The position numbers and the translations under genes were made by a program. 64,000 bases of DNA from Methylosinus sp. Sm6 (GTDB taxonomy: Bacteria > Pseudomonadota > Alphaproteobacteria > Rhizobiales > Beijerinckiaceae), in NCBI RefSeq assembly GCF_019802345.1, contig NZ_JAINDZ010000008.1, positions 62,001 through 126,000 on the forward strand. The letters are read 5' to 3'. The number at the start of each line of letters is the position of its first letter. Within the stretch, counting starts at the first letter, position 1. This document shows, piece by piece, positions 45,457-55,211 of the stretch. The notes beneath the pieces are model-generated. The model was given only the letters and a program-made list of their open reading frames with translations, did no database searches and was not told where the DNA came from.

Positions 45457-46509
45457 ATGCAAGAACGTCGGATCGCGTGGGTGGATAATGCGAAAGGAAT
45501 ATGCGTTATCCTCGTCGTCATGATGCATTCGGCGCTCGGGGTCGGAGACGCCATGGGCGGCGAGGGTCTGCTGCATTGGATCGTGGCCTTCGCGAAGCCT
45601 TTTCGCATGCCCGATTTCTTTGTCATCGCCGGTCTCTTTCTGTCACGAACCATCGACCGGGATTGGCGAACGTTTCTCGACCGAAAAGTCGTGCATTTCG
45701 CTTATTTCTACTTCCTGTGGCTGTTCATACAATGGATCTTCAAGAGCCGCGTGTGGGCGGGAGGCGATCCGCTGGCGGCGTTGCGACAGCTGGCGCTCGC
45801 CTGCATCGAGCCGTTCGGAACCTTGTGGTTCATCTATCTGCTGCCGATCTTTTTCGTATCGACGAAGCTGCTCCGCAATGTTTCGCCGGCGATCATGCTG
45901 TCGGCGGCCGGGCTGATGGAGACTGCCCGCGTCGCGAGTGGTTGGACCGTTCCGGATGAATTCGCGGCCCGATATTTCTACTTTTTGTTCGGCTATGTGT
46001 TCGCGCCGCACGTCTTCGCTCTGGCCGATGCGGCGAGGCGGACTCCAGGCGAGGCGCTGCTTCTCCTCGTCCTCTGGGCTGCGGCGAATGCGACGCTGGC
46101 GTTCTCGCCCTCGCCATTCGCCGGCTTTCCGACGCTCGCAGCGCTGCCGCTCGTGAGCCTCGCGGCCGGCCTCGCCGGAGCCGCGGCCGTCGTCGTCCTC
46201 GCAGCGCTTGCCTGCGATCTCGCAGGGATGGGCTGGCTTCGATATTGCGGCGCCAACTCGCTGGCGATCTATCTCGGCTTCTTCCTTCCGATGGCGGCCG
46301 CGCGCAAGGCCATTGTCGACTTCGACCTCATGGCGAGCGTGAGCTCGGCGTCGGCCACAGTCACCTTTATCGGAGTCGTCGGGCCTCTGCTTCTGCATCG
46401 GTCGACGAGACGCGGAACATTTCGCTTCATCTTCCAAAGGCCAGCGTTTTTCCGGCTGCGGACGCCAGCCCCTCGCGCGGATGGCGTGACGCGGCAGAAC
46501 GCTCTCTGA
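45457..46509 (+). CDS. Acyltransferase family 3 membrane protein
   Basis: A 350-residue protein with about ten spans. It starts RRIAWVDNAKGICVILVVMMHS, where the D-x-x-K-G-I and the H of VMMHS are typical of acyltransferase-3 (OafA/NodX-like) enzymes; FRMPDFFVIAGLFLSR is the next conserved block. Such enzymes O-acetylate or succinylate sugars of LPS, exopolysaccharide or glucans. Substrate unknown. It stands alone in an accessory patch between the gene remnants and a repeat. GAGGG lies upstream of the ATG. Its 46510-46712 flank holds repeat sequence but no gene. Confidence 0.8.
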   Translation: MQERRIAWVDNAKGICVILVVMMHSALGVGDAMGGEGLLHWIVAFAKPFRMPDFFVIAGLFLSRTIDRDWRTFLDRKVVHFAYFYFLWLFIQWIFKSRVWAGGDPLAALRQLALACIEPFGTLWFIYLLPIFFVSTKLLRNVSPAIMLSAAGLMETARVASGWTVPDEFAARYFYFLFGYVFAPHVFALADAARRTPGEALLLLVLWAAANATLAFSPSPFAGFPTLAALPLVSLAAGLAGAAAVVVLAALACDLAGMGWLRYCGANSLAIYLGFFLPMAAARKAIVDFDLMASVSSASATVTFIGVVGPLLLHRSTRRGTFRFIFQRPAFFRLRTPAPRADGVTRQNAL

Positions 46510-46626
46510 GCGTCGGTCTCGAGGCGAGCCGGCGGGAAAGCACAACGATGACTGCCGCAGTCCTCGCCGTGGGCTGACAAATGAGGAGACGGCCGAGGGT
46601 CGTTCGCAGGCGATCAAATATCGCTC

Positions 46627-46683
46627 GTGGTCTGCTTCGTCGAATTTGATGGCTTCGAGAGCGAGCCTGAAGGCTCGCGGTCC
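46627..46683. repeat. Dispersed repeat copy (shares parts with 2562-2573 and 9349-9373)
   Basis: GTGGTCTGCTTC (46627-46638) matches 2562-2573 exactly. GCGAGCCTGAAGGCTCGC (46661-46678), flanked by GA before and GGTCC after, is a one-base variant of the palindrome at 9351-9368, which has the same flanks. Two separate dispersed motifs are thus joined here in a gap without genes. Confidence 0.6.
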
Positions 46684-46712
46684 GGGGGCCGCGCGTGGAC
46701 CGCGAGCAGCTC

Positions 46713-47591
46713 TCAGCCTCGACGGCGCATGAGAAGCGCGGCGGCGCCGACGCCGGCGCTGGCCAGAGCCGCGACGGGCCGCTCCGCCGCCAGCGCGACG
46801 GCGACGCCGAAAAGCGTGGCGCAGGCTAGCGCCAACGCCGCGGCGAGCGCCAGCATGGAAGCTCGGCCACCGCCGGCCGTGAGCGGCGCCGGCGCGGGCG
46901 AGCCGGCCGCGGCCGCGATCAATGCCGCGGCCGTCGGATCGAGCAGCAGCCGATCGATGGACAGGGGCGGCGCCGAATAGGGGAAGCCGCCCGAGCCCGC
47001 GGCGAAGTCGCGGTCATAGACCACCGCCTCGAAAGCGCGCGGTCCGGTCTTGGCGACATAGACGTCGAGCGTCGTCGTCTCATGTCCGCCATCGCGGGCG
47101 AGCAGCGAGAGACGCAACGTCGTTTCGGCGTCGGCGGCGTTGCGAGAGGGGCGTCGCGCCTCGGCGACGATCGGCGCCGCATCGAAAAATTCGTTCGAGG
47201 TCTCCCCACGCGCCTCGGCGCGGGCGAGCGCCGCGGCCTGCGTCTCGCGGAGAATCGTCCGCATCGGCAGACGGGCGCCGATGAGCCGCGGAAGCTCTGC
47301 GAGAGCCGCGGCCGTGGGCCCATAGGCGGCGGCGAGCGGCGAATCGGCTTCCGTCGTCGCGGCTGCCGATTGCGCGAGCGTGTCCGCCGCGCCGACCGGG
47401 AGATTGAGGTTGCGATAGCCGGCCGGCAAGGCGTCGCGCAGGCCGGGTCCGGGCGAGGGCGCGGCCGGCGCGGAAGCGGGAGCGTCGTCGAGCGCCGGGA
47501 CGGACTCGGCCTTGGCGGCGACCGCGGCGACGCGGGACAGCGCCCGGACGCCGGGGGAGCTGGAGGTGAGAGCGGAAATCGGAGAAACCAT
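46713..47591 (-). CDS. Unknown Ala-rich protein with a C-terminal membrane hairpin
   Basis: I do not recognise the family. The 292-residue product has a Ser/Ala/Pro-rich N-terminus (1-60) without a cleavable signal. A soluble middle (about 60-245) includes LPRLIGARLPMRTILRETQA and TLDVYVAKTGPRAFEAVVYD. Two hydrophobic helices near 248-268 and 272-286 precede a final MRRRG. The topology suggests a tail-anchored protein with its bulk in the cytoplasm. The ribosome site is weak. It is divergent from the ACP-ligase fusion gene, 151 bases apart. Confidence 0.6.
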   Translation of the reverse strand: MVSPISALTSSSPGVRALSRVAAVAAKAESVPALDDAPASAPAAPSPGPGLRDALPAGYRNLNLPVGAADTLAQSAAATTEADSPLAAAYGPTAAALAELPRLIGARLPMRTILRETQAAALARAEARGETSNEFFDAAPIVAEARRPSRNAADAETTLRLSLLARDGGHETTTLDVYVAKTGPRAFEAVVYDRDFAAGSGGFPYSAPPLSIDRLLLDPTAAALIAAAAGSPAPAPLTAGGGRASMLALAAALALACATLFGVAVALAAERPVAALASAGVGAAALLMRRRG

Positions 47592-47742
47592 TTTTCGGCA
47601 ATTCCGTTACGCTGCATCTAACGAGCAACGCTAGGCCGAGTCGGCTTGCGCCGGGCTTGCGGCGCGCAATCTTCATCGCACTATTTATGCGTGCAGCCGG
47701 GCGGCGGGCGGGCCGATCGCCCATTCGCATGGGACGGCCGTC

Positions 47743-50598
47743 GTGCCAGTTCGAGCCCGAGGCGCCGGATCGCATCCGCAATCCTCCGAGGCGGCGCAGC
47801 GCGAGCTCGTCGCCGTGGTCGCCGCCTTTGCGCGCGAGCTGCACCCGAGCCGCGCGCAGCCGAGCGGCGTCGCCCTGTCCAGCCGGCTCGAGCAGGATCT
47901 GGGCGTCGACAGCCTGGCGCGCGCCGAGCTGATCCTGCGGCTCGAGCGACGCTTTCGCCGGCGCCTGCCGATCGAGGCCATGGGGCGGGCGGAAACCGTC
48001 GAAGACGTGCTCGCCGCGCTCGAGGACTCGTCGGGCGAGCCGCTGCGCGTCGAGCGCGCGCAAGCCGCCGCATTGCCGCCGGCCGAAGCCGCGGCCGAGG
48101 CGCGCACGCTCGTCGAAGCGCTGGAATGGCACGTCGCGCGCCATCCCGATCGGCTGCATCTCACCTTTCTCGCCGATGCGACGACGGCGGCGGGCGCGCT
48201 GACCTATGGTCGCCTCGCGGCCGAGGCGCGGCGCGCGGCGGCGGGACTCGCGACGATGGACATAGAGCCGGGCGATCGCATCGCCTTGATGCTGCCGACG
48301 GGGCTCGATTTCTTCATCGGCTTCTTCGGCGCGCTCTATGCCGGCGCGGTCCCCGTCCCGATCTATCCTCCCATGCGGCTCTCGCAGATCGAGGATCATC
48401 TGCGGCGGCAGATCGGCATATTGCGCAACGCCGGCGTCAAAGTGCTGATCACCGCGCCCGAGGCGGCGCGGCTCGCGGCTCTCGCGCGCAGCCGCGTCGA
48501 GACGCTCGAGCGAATCGTCGTCGTGGACGAGCTGACGGCGGCGGGCGGCGGCGCCGCCGCGCCGCTCCCCCGCGACGAGCGGGCGACCGCGATGCTTCAA
48601 TATACGTCCGGCAGCACCGGCGATCCGAAGGGCGTCGTGCTGAGCCACGCCAATCTGCTCGCCAACATCAGGGCGATGGGCGCGGCCCTGCGCGCCTCCT
48701 CCGCCGACGTCTTCGTGAGCTGGCTGCCGCTCTATCATGATATGGGGCTGATCGGCGCCTGGTTCGGCTGCCTCTATTTCGGCGCGCCGCTCTATGTGAT
48801 GTCGCCGCTCACCTTCCTCGCTCGCCCGGCCGCCTGGCTCTGGGCGATTCACGCCCATCGCGGGACCCTGAGCGCCGCGCCGAACTTCGCCTTCGAGCTC
48901 TGTCTCGACAAGATCGACGCAAGCGAGCTCGAAGGTCTCGATCTTCGCTCATTGCGCTTCGTCGCCAATGGGGCGGAGCCGGTCGGCCCGCGCACGATCC
49001 GCCGCTTTGCGGAAAAATTCGCGCCGTTCGGCTTTCGGCCCGATGCCATGGCGCCGGTCTACGGTCTCGCGGAAAACGCGGTCGGCCTCGCCTTTCCTCC
49101 GCTCGGCCGGGCGCCGCCGATCGAGCGCGTCGACCGGGACGCTCTCGCCTTGCGCGGGGCGGCCGAGCCGGCCTTGCCCGGCGCCCCCCATGCGCTCGAG
49201 CTCGTCGCCTGCGGCCAGCCTCTGCCCTTGCACGAAATCCGCATCGTCGACGAGGCGGGGCGCGAGCTCGGCGAGCGGCGCGAGGGCCGGCTCGAATTCC
49301 GCGGGCCGTCGGCGACGGCCGGCTATTTCCGCAACGAGGCGAAAACGCGCGAGCTGATCCGGGGCGGCTGGCTCGACAGCGGCGATCGCGCCTATCTCTC
49401 CGGCGGCGACGTTTTCGTCACCGGCCGCATCAAGGATATTCTGATCCGCGCCGGCCGCCATCTCTATCCGCAGGAGATCGAGGCGGCCATCGGCGAGATC
49501 GACGGAATTCGCAAGGGCTGCGTCGCCGTGTTCGGCGTCGCCGATCCCGGCTCGGGCACGGAGCGGATCGTCATCGTCGCCGAGACCTATGCGACCACCG
49601 GTCCGGACCGTGCGGCGCTCGCGGCCAAGGCGCAGGAGACGATGAGCGCGATCGGCGGAACGCCGGCCGACGACATCGTGCTGGTTCCGCCGCGCACGAC
49701 GCCCAAGACGTCGAGCGGGAAGATTCGGCGCAGCGCCGCCCGCGAGCTCTATGAGCAGGGCCGGCTCGGCGCGCCGCCGCGGGCGGTGTGGCTGCAGCTC
49801 GCCCGCCTCGCGCTCGCCGGGCTGCGGCCCGGCCTCGGCCGGCTCGCCGGCCGCGCGGGTGATTGGGCCTATGCGGCCTGGTGGTGGCTCGTCATCGCCT
49901 GCGGCTATGCGGCCGCCTGGATCACGGTGATGGCGACGCCCGGCCTCGAGCGCCGCTGGACCGCGACGCGGCGCATCGCGCGCGCCATGCTCGCGGCGCT
50001 GGGCGCGCCCGTTTCCGCCGAGGGATCGGAGCGCCTCCCGGACGGCGGGGCGATGCTCGTCTTCAATCACTCGAGCTATATGGACGTGGCGCTGCTCGCG
50101 GCTTTTCTGCCCGGCGCGCCGGCCTATGTGGCCAAGCGCGAGCTGGCGCGCCAGCTCTTCGCCGGCCCGTTCCTGAGCCGGCTCGGCGTCCTCTTCGTCG
50201 AGCGCTTCGACGCCGTCGCCGGCGCCGCCGACGCCGAGAGGCTCGCCGCGGCCGCCCGCGGCCGCAATCTCGTGTTCTTTCCGGAGGGGACGTTCACGCG
50301 CCGGCCGGGCCTCGGCGGCTTCTATCTCGGCGCGTTCAAGATCGCCGCCGCGGCCGGCCTGCCGGTCTATCCGGGCGTTTTGCGCGGCACGCGCTCGATG
50401 CTGAGGAGCGACCAATGGTTTCCGCGCCGCGCCGCGCTCTCGCTGCGGATCGAGCCGCCGATCCGGCCGGAGGGGACGGATTTTTCCGCCGCGCTGAAGC
50501 TGCGCGACGCCGCTCGCGCCGAAATCCTCGCCCGCTGCGGCGAGCCGGATGTGGATGAGCTGGTCAAGCCTCGAGGGCAGTCGGCAACACGGCAGTAG
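47743..50598 (+). CDS. Three-domain fusion: acyl carrier domain, acyl-AMP ligase, PlsC-type acyltransferase
   Basis: A 951-residue protein. Residues about 15-95 form an ACP domain with the phosphopantetheine Ser in LGVDSLARAEL (S57). Residues about 115-680 form an adenylating enzyme of the fatty-acyl-AMP ligase/acyl-CoA synthetase type: Y287-TSGSTGDPKG, YGLAENAVGLAFPPLG, DSGDRAYL and the C-terminal lysine region TSSGKIRRS. Two hydrophobic segments (about 700-740) precede a PlsC domain with NHSSYMD (H776, D781) and FPEGTF (847-852). It could activate a fatty acid, load it on its own ACP and transfer it to a lipid. The GTG start lacks a strong ribosome site. Confidence 0.85.
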   Translation: MPVRARGAGSHPQSSEAAQRELVAVVAAFARELHPSRAQPSGVALSSRLEQDLGVDSLARAELILRLERRFRRRLPIEAMGRAETVEDVLAALEDSSGEPLRVERAQAAALPPAEAAAEARTLVEALEWHVARHPDRLHLTFLADATTAAGALTYGRLAAEARRAAAGLATMDIEPGDRIALMLPTGLDFFIGFFGALYAGAVPVPIYPPMRLSQIEDHLRRQIGILRNAGVKVLITAPEAARLAALARSRVETLERIVVVDELTAAGGGAAAPLPRDERATAMLQYTSGSTGDPKGVVLSHANLLANIRAMGAALRASSADVFVSWLPLYHDMGLIGAWFGCLYFGAPLYVMSPLTFLARPAAWLWAIHAHRGTLSAAPNFAFELCLDKIDASELEGLDLRSLRFVANGAEPVGPRTIRRFAEKFAPFGFRPDAMAPVYGLAENAVGLAFPPLGRAPPIERVDRDALALRGAAEPALPGAPHALELVACGQPLPLHEIRIVDEAGRELGERREGRLEFRGPSATAGYFRNEAKTRELIRGGWLDSGDRAYLSGGDVFVTGRIKDILIRAGRHLYPQEIEAAIGEIDGIRKGCVAVFGVADPGSGTERIVIVAETYATTGPDRAALAAKAQETMSAIGGTPADDIVLVPPRTTPKTSSGKIRRSAARELYEQGRLGAPPRAVWLQLARLALAGLRPGLGRLAGRAGDWAYAAWWWLVIACGYAAAWITVMATPGLERRWTATRRIARAMLAALGAPVSAEGSERLPDGGAMLVFNHSSYMDVALLAAFLPGAPAYVAKRELARQLFAGPFLSRLGVLFVERFDAVAGAADAERLAAAARGRNLVFFPEGTFTRRPGLGGFYLGAFKIAAAAGLPVYPGVLRGTRSMLRSDQWFPRRAALSLRIEPPIRPEGTDFSAALKLRDAARAEILARCGEPDVDELVKPRGQSATRQ

Positions 50599-50636
50599 GC
50601 AGTAGAAGGGCTTCTGCCGAGCTCGACTGCGACGGC

Positions 50637-50951
50637 CTACTCGTCCTCTCCGAACCTGTTCCCGACCAGCGCCGTCAGCGCCTCGATCGCCTCATGCGCC
50701 TGGGGCCCGCTGGCGGTCACGGTGATGGTCGCGCCTTTGGCGGCGCCGAGGGTCAGAATGCCCATGATCGAGCTGCCGCCGACCGTGTCGCCGCATTTGG
50801 AGACCGTGATCTCGGCCTCGTAGCGTTCGCAGCACTGGACGAATTTGGCCGTCGCGCGGGCGTGCAGCCCCTTGCGGTTCACGATGACGAGATCCCGAAC
50901 AATGCGCGCGCCGGCGTCGGAAGCGTCGGCGGAAAGACTCTCGGTGGTCAT
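50637..50951 (-). CDS. Phosphocarrier protein HPr (PTS-Ntr/partial PTS type)
   Basis: A 104-residue HPr with a 17-residue N-terminal extension. The phospho-acceptor is H30 in NRKGLHARATAKFV, and the regulatory serine of the kinase site is S61 in VGGSSIMGIL. Because the Ser site is present and hprK is two genes upstream, it can be phosphorylated on both residues. Together with the EIIA it forms the partial PTS common in alphaproteobacteria, which acts in regulation and not in sugar uptake. The start overlaps the EIIA stop by 4 bases. Confidence 0.93.
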   Translation of the reverse strand: MTTESLSADASDAGARIVRDLVIVNRKGLHARATAKFVQCCERYEAEITVSKCGDTVGGSSIMGILTLGAAKGATITVTASGPQAHEAIEALTALVGNRFGEDE

Positions 50952-51349
50952 TTGGCGTTGAGCACTCGGCTGGCGATATAGACATATTTACGCCCGGCGT
51001 CCTGCGCCTGCAACACCGCCTGCTCGAGCGGCGCCGTCTCGCGGACGGAGGCGAGCTTGATCAGCATGGGCAGGTTGACCCCGGCCAGAACCTCGACCTT
51101 GCCGCCATTCATGACGGAAATCGCGAGATTGGACGGGGTGCCGCCGAACATGTCGGTCAAGACGACGACGCCATCGCCGCTGTCCGCTTCGGCGATGGCG
51201 TCGATGATCTCGCGGCGCCGGCGCTCCATGTCGTCCTCCGGGCCGATGGATATGGAGACGAGCTGTTTTTGCGGGCCGACCACATGCTCCAGCGCCGCGC
51301 GAAACTCCGTGGCGAGGTGCCCATGGGTCACCAGGACCATTCCGATCAT
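50948..51349 (-). CDS. PTS EIIA component, mannose family
   Basis: A 133-residue EIIA of the ManX type: MIGMVLVTHGHLATEFRAAL with phospho-acceptor H9, and TDMFGGTPSNLAISVM in the middle. No EIIB/EIIC sugar permease is near, so it likely serves as the regulatory end of the HPr relay, as described for ManX/EIIA near chvGI in rhizobia. hprK ends 186 bases upstream; that gap (51350-51534) shows no gene. Confidence 0.92.
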   Translation of the reverse strand: MIGMVLVTHGHLATEFRAALEHVVGPQKQLVSISIGPEDDMERRRREIIDAIAEADSGDGVVVLTDMFGGTPSNLAISVMNGGKVEVLAGVNLPMLIKLASVRETAPLEQAVLQAQDAGRKYVYIASRVLNAK

Positions 51350-51534
51350 TCGCAGCTACCGCTCATGAACCGTCTCGCGAGAGAACGAGAACGTCGAAAC
51401 CCAGGGGGGCCGACAAGGATCGACATGACGGCTCCCGACGTTAATAACGCGAATGTCGTCTCGACGTTCGCTGCGCCTCGGGGGGCATTTTGTGCGATGC
51501 GGCGAAATTGGCAAGCAAAAACCTCCGTCCGACG

Positions 51535-52032
51535 CTAAAATGCTACAAGATCATGAATAAATGAAAATATCTTGCGCCCGGCCGCGGTCTCGCCGGCGTC
51601 CGCCGCGAGCCGCGGAAGGATCACGCCGCAGATCTCGGCGAGGGCGGATTCGGGATCGGGCAGCCGCGGGAGCGGGCTTTCGCTGCGGCCACGGAGGTCG
51701 ACCACGCATCGGATCACGCCGCGCGATTCGTGCGAGGCGGGGAGAATGCCGACGCCGCGCTCCTCGATCGCTCCCGCTATGGCCGGATGCGGACGCGCCA
51801 GCAGACGGCCGTGGCGGTTCTCGATCTCGACGCGATCGTCGCCGATGAGGCGCGCGAAGCGGCCCTCGCTCCGGGCCAGGGCGATCAGCTCGAGGGTGAG
51901 CGCGCTCTTGCCGCTGCCGGAAGGGCCGCGCAGAAGCACGCCGGCGGCGCCGACGAGCAGGGCGTTGGCGTGGATCGTCCTCCGTCGTCCCTCGGCGCTC
52001 CCGGCGGGGAAGGGGAGGGCGAGGTCGGTCAT
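51535..52032 (-). CDS. hprK: HPr kinase/phosphorylase, short alphaproteobacterial form
   Basis: A 165-residue protein corresponding to only the C-terminal catalytic domain of Firmicute HprK. The P-loop is GPSGSGKS (residues 36-43), and DDRVEIENRHGRLLARPHPAIAGAIEERGVGI holds the rest of the active site. It phosphorylates or dephosphorylates HPr on its Ser. Its start overlaps the chvG stop by 4 bases, linking it to the two-component genes. Confidence 0.93.
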   Translation of the reverse strand: MTDLALPFPAGSAEGRRRTIHANALLVGAAGVLLRGPSGSGKSALTLELIALARSEGRFARLIGDDRVEIENRHGRLLARPHPAIAGAIEERGVGILPASHESRGVIRCVVDLRGRSESPLPRLPDPESALAEICGVILPRLAADAGETAAGRKIFSFIHDLVAF

Positions 52033-53885
52033 TTGGCCGCCGGCAGCCAGATGACGAAGCGAGCGCCGATGGTCTCGTCGCCCGGGCGGGCGGAATCGGT
52101 TCCCTCCGGCTCCGCTCTGGTGCGGTTCATCGCGCGGATGCGGCCATTGTGCGCCTCGACGATCTGGCGGGAGATCGACAGGCCGAGGCCAGAGTTCTGG
52201 CCGAAGCCCTGCTCGGGGCGGTCGGTGTAGAATCGCTCGAAGATGCGCTCGAAGGCGTCGGCCGGAATGCCCGGCCCGTCGTCGTCGACGATGATCTCAT
52301 AGCCGTCGACCGCCTGCCCGCCCATTCCGATCGCCTGCTCTCCCCGCAGGGTCACCCGCACGCCGGCGCCGGGCGCGGAGAAGGAGCGGGCGTTGTCGAT
52401 CAGATTGTCGAACACTTGGGCGAGGCGGGAATCATGGCCGAGAATGCGCCAGCGCCGGCGCGCATCGCTCGAGGCGCGGATGTCGAGCGTCACCTCGACT
52501 CCATCGCCGCGGTCGACCTCGCGCGCCATGCCGACCACGGTCTTCAGCACCGCAGCGATATCGACCGTCGCCATATCGGCGCGGGCGAGCTCGGCGTCGA
52601 GCCGCGAGGCGTCGGAAATATCGGTGATGAGGCGATCGAGCCGACCGACGTCATGCTTGATGATCGTCAACAGACGCGCGCGCGCGTCGTCGTCGCGCGC
52701 GATCGGCAGAGTCTCCACCGCGCTGCGCAGTGAGGTCAGCGGATTCTTCAGCTCATGGGCGACATCGGCGGCGAAATGCTCGATCGCCTCGATGCGATTG
52801 TAGAGCGCCGCGGTCATGTCGCGCAGCGCGCCGGACAAATGGCCGATCTCGTCCTGGCGCTGCGAGAAGTCGGGAATTTCCTGCCGCGATTTGACGCCGC
52901 GCCGCACGCGCTCGGCCGCTTCGGCGAGGCGCCGCATCGGCTCGGCGATGGCGCCGGCGAACAGCAGCGAGAGCAGCAGCATCACGCCGGCGGAGACGAG
53001 GAAGATGCGGATGATGCCCCAGCGCTCCTGGGCGAGGATGGCGTCGATGTCGCCGCCGAGCGTCGACAGCAGCAAGGCGCCGCGCACCGAGCGGAAACGC
53101 TGCACCGGCACCGCGACGGAGATGATCGTCTCGCCCTTGGCGTTGGCGCGCACCACCGACAGCGCGCCGCCGGAGAGCGCGCTCGCCACTTCCGGATAGG
53201 CCTTGCCATTGCCGGCGCCGATGTCTTCATAGAGCGGCAACTCCGGCCGGCGCGTCCAGCGCCGCACCGCGTCGAACGCCTGCTCGAGCCGACCCGTCGC
53301 GCCCTGCGCGCCGCCGGACGGGCCGAGCTCGAAGCGCAGAATGTTGGAGCGGCCGCTGACGGAGCGCGAATCGAGCAGCAGATAGCCGTCGCGATCATAG
53401 ATGCGCGCGCGTGTGCGCGTCGGCGACACGAGGCGGCGCAGCAGCGGGCCGATGCGCTCGGGATTGAGCGAGAACTCCATCGACGGCTGGCTGCCTTCCT
53501 CGACGCTGTAGCTCTCGCCAGGCGCGAGACGCAGCAGCTTCTCGGGATCGATGGTGATGGCGTCGGTGTCGACAGTGGCCGAGGCGGCGATCGCCGCGGC
53601 GATGATCTCGCCCTGCGTCTGCAGGCTCTGCACGCGCGCGTCGATCAGGCCTTCGCGGAATTGATTGAGATAGAGGAAGCCGGCGAGCAGCGCCACCAGC
53701 CCGCCGAGATTGAGCACGACGATGCGGCGCGTGAGCGATGACGAGAGGCGCGACTGCGCCGCGCGCGCGAGACGCAGCAGCTTGATCGAGGCGACACGCC
53801 CGACGCGATTGCGGCGCGCCGATGTGTCGGCGGCGACGTTCTCGTTGTCGGCGGCTATGGTCATGGACGGCCGAATCGCTGTCAC
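52029..53885 (-). CDS. chvG: ChvG (ExoS-type) sensor histidine kinase
   Basis: A 618-residue kinase. TM1 lies at about residues 54-74 ([20 protein letters not shown]), followed by a periplasmic domain (about 75-290) with the [21 protein letters not shown] segment typical of ChvG. TM2 is at about 292-312, then HAMP, HisKA with H377 ([12 protein letters not shown]) and the ATPase domain ending with [16 protein letters not shown]. In rhizobia and Agrobacterium it senses acid/envelope stress and is inhibited by ExoR. It overlaps chvI and hprK by 4 bases. Confidence 0.93.
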   Translation of the reverse strand: MTAIRPSMTIAADNENVAADTSARRNRVGRVASIKLLRLARAAQSRLSSSLTRRIVVLNLGGLVALLAGFLYLNQFREGLIDARVQSLQTQGEIIAAAIAASATVDTDAITIDPEKLLRLAPGESYSVEEGSQPSMEFSLNPERIGPLLRRLVSPTRTRARIYDRDGYLLLDSRSVSGRSNILRFELGPSGGAQGATGRLEQAFDAVRRWTRRPELPLYEDIGAGNGKAYPEVASALSGGALSVVRANAKGETIISVAVPVQRFRSVRGALLLSTLGGDIDAILAQERWGIIRIFLVSAGVMLLLSLLFAGAIAEPMRRLAEAAERVRRGVKSRQEIPDFSQRQDEIGHLSGALRDMTAALYNRIEAIEHFAADVAHELKNPLTSLRSAVETLPIARDDDARARLLTIIKHDVGRLDRLITDISDASRLDAELARADMATVDIAAVLKTVVGMAREVDRGDGVEVTLDIRASSDARRRWRILGHDSRLAQVFDNLIDNARSFSAPGAGVRVTLRGEQAIGMGGQAVDGYEIIVDDDGPGIPADAFERIFERFYTDRPEQGFGQNSGLGLSISRQIVEAHNGRIRAMNRTRAEPEGTDSARPGDETIGARFVIWLPAAK

Positions 53886-54580
53886 GCTTCCTTGAATCTA
53901 TAGCCCACGCCGTAGAGCGTCTCGATCATTTCGAACTCCGGATCGGCCACTTTGAACTTTTTCCGCAGGCGCTTGATGTGGCTGTCGATGGTGCGGTCAT
54001 CGACATAGACCTGATCGTCATAGGCCGCGTCCATCAGCGCGTTGCGGCTCTTCACCACGCCCGGCCGCTGCGCCAGAGCTTGGAGAATGAGAAATTCGGT
54101 CACCGTGAGCACGACCGGATCGCCGCGCCAGGTGCAAGTGTGGCGCTCGGGGTCCATGACCAGCGCGCCGCGCTCCAGCACCTTCGCTTCGGATTCCTTC
54201 TGCGCCGCCGCTTCCTTCGGATTGGCGCGGCGCAGGATCGCCTTCACGCGCTCGACCAGGAGACGCTGCGAGAACGGCTTATGGATGAAATCATCGGCGC
54301 CCATCTTGAGCCCGAACAATTCGTCGATCTCCTCGTCCTTCGAGGTGAGGAAGATCACGGGAAGATCGGATTTCTGGCGCAGGCGGCGCAGCAGCTCCAT
54401 GCCGTCCATGCGCGGCATCTTGATGTCGAAGATGGCGAGATCCGGCGGATTGGCGCGCAGCCCGTCGAGCGCCGCGGCGCCGTCGGTGTAGGTCTGAACG
54501 CGATAGCCTTCGCCCTCCAAGGCGATCGAGACGGAAGTGAGAATATTGCGATCGTCGTCCACGAGAGCGATGGTCGGCAT
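53882..54580 (-). CDS. chvI: ChvI response regulator
   Basis: OmpR-family regulator of 232 residues: [21 protein letters not shown], phospho-acceptor D52 in [11 protein letters not shown] in [11 protein letters not shown] and a winged helix ending [12 protein letters not shown]. The [18 protein letters not shown] and [16 protein letters not shown] blocks are characteristic of ChvI. ATG 54580 has AAGG 6 bases upstream; the TTG at 54586 is less likely. First gene of chvI-chvG-hprK-EIIA-HPr. Confidence 0.94.
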   Translation of the reverse strand: MPTIALVDDDRNILTSVSIALEGEGYRVQTYTDGAAALDGLRANPPDLAIFDIKMPRMDGMELLRRLRQKSDLPVIFLTSKDEEIDELFGLKMGADDFIHKPFSQRLLVERVKAILRRANPKEAAAQKESEAKVLERGALVMDPERHTCTWRGDPVVLTVTEFLILQALAQRPGVVKSRNALMDAAYDDQVYVDDRTIDSHIKRLRKKFKVADPEFEMIETLYGVGYRFKEA

Positions 54581-55211
54581 AGTCAACCTTTGCTGTCTGC
54601 GCCCGCTCCAAGTCCCGGGCTGCGTGATGCTTTCGAGACGCCGCGGCGTTCAGGGCTCGTCCCGTAGGTCCGCGCGCGCCGCCGTCACTGTTTGTCGTCC
54701 GCCGATTTTTTACGGCCGGCGTCTCTGCGCCGCCACGTTCGCGAATATCGGCGGCCGAAATGTGGCCTGCTCATGCGCTCGGCGCGCGACCGCCCGAAAG
54801 ACGGCTGCTTCGCCGTTCTGTCGCCCTTATATACATATTCGCGTCACAAATCACCAACTTGCGAAATCGAGGCGGAATGCCGCGCGCTGCGCCGAAGCTC
54901 GAGGCGGGAGCGCGACGCGCGCCTCGGACGCGAGCCGAGCGGCGCCGCCGCTTCCGTTGCCGAACTGTCGCACTTCTTTTCTAGCGTAGCGCAGCCGGAT
55001 CGAATCGGCCAGAGAGGCGCCGACGCCTCCGATTGCCGATCGCGCAAGTCGCTTTGTGGCGTATCCGTTTTTCATCATCTCGTTTTTCAGCACGCATTCG
55101 CGTCGCCGAGAGGCGTTCCGTCTCGATCGAGCAAGAGATCGTCGCCGCGGCCCGAGCGGCTGCGCGCATGTTCCGCTCGTTTGGCGCGGCGCGGGAACAA
55201 AGGATTGCGGC
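54581..55211. other. Long divergent intergenic region between chvI and the porin gene
   Basis: This 631-base gap contains the promoters of chvI and of the porin. The frames crossing it are arginine-rich and lack ribosome sites, so I see no protein gene. In rhizobia pckA often sits here; it is absent. The stretch 54830-54870 (TATATACATATTCGCGTCAC region) is AT-rich and the best promoter candidate. No tRNA or clear small RNA was recognised. Confidence 0.45.
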
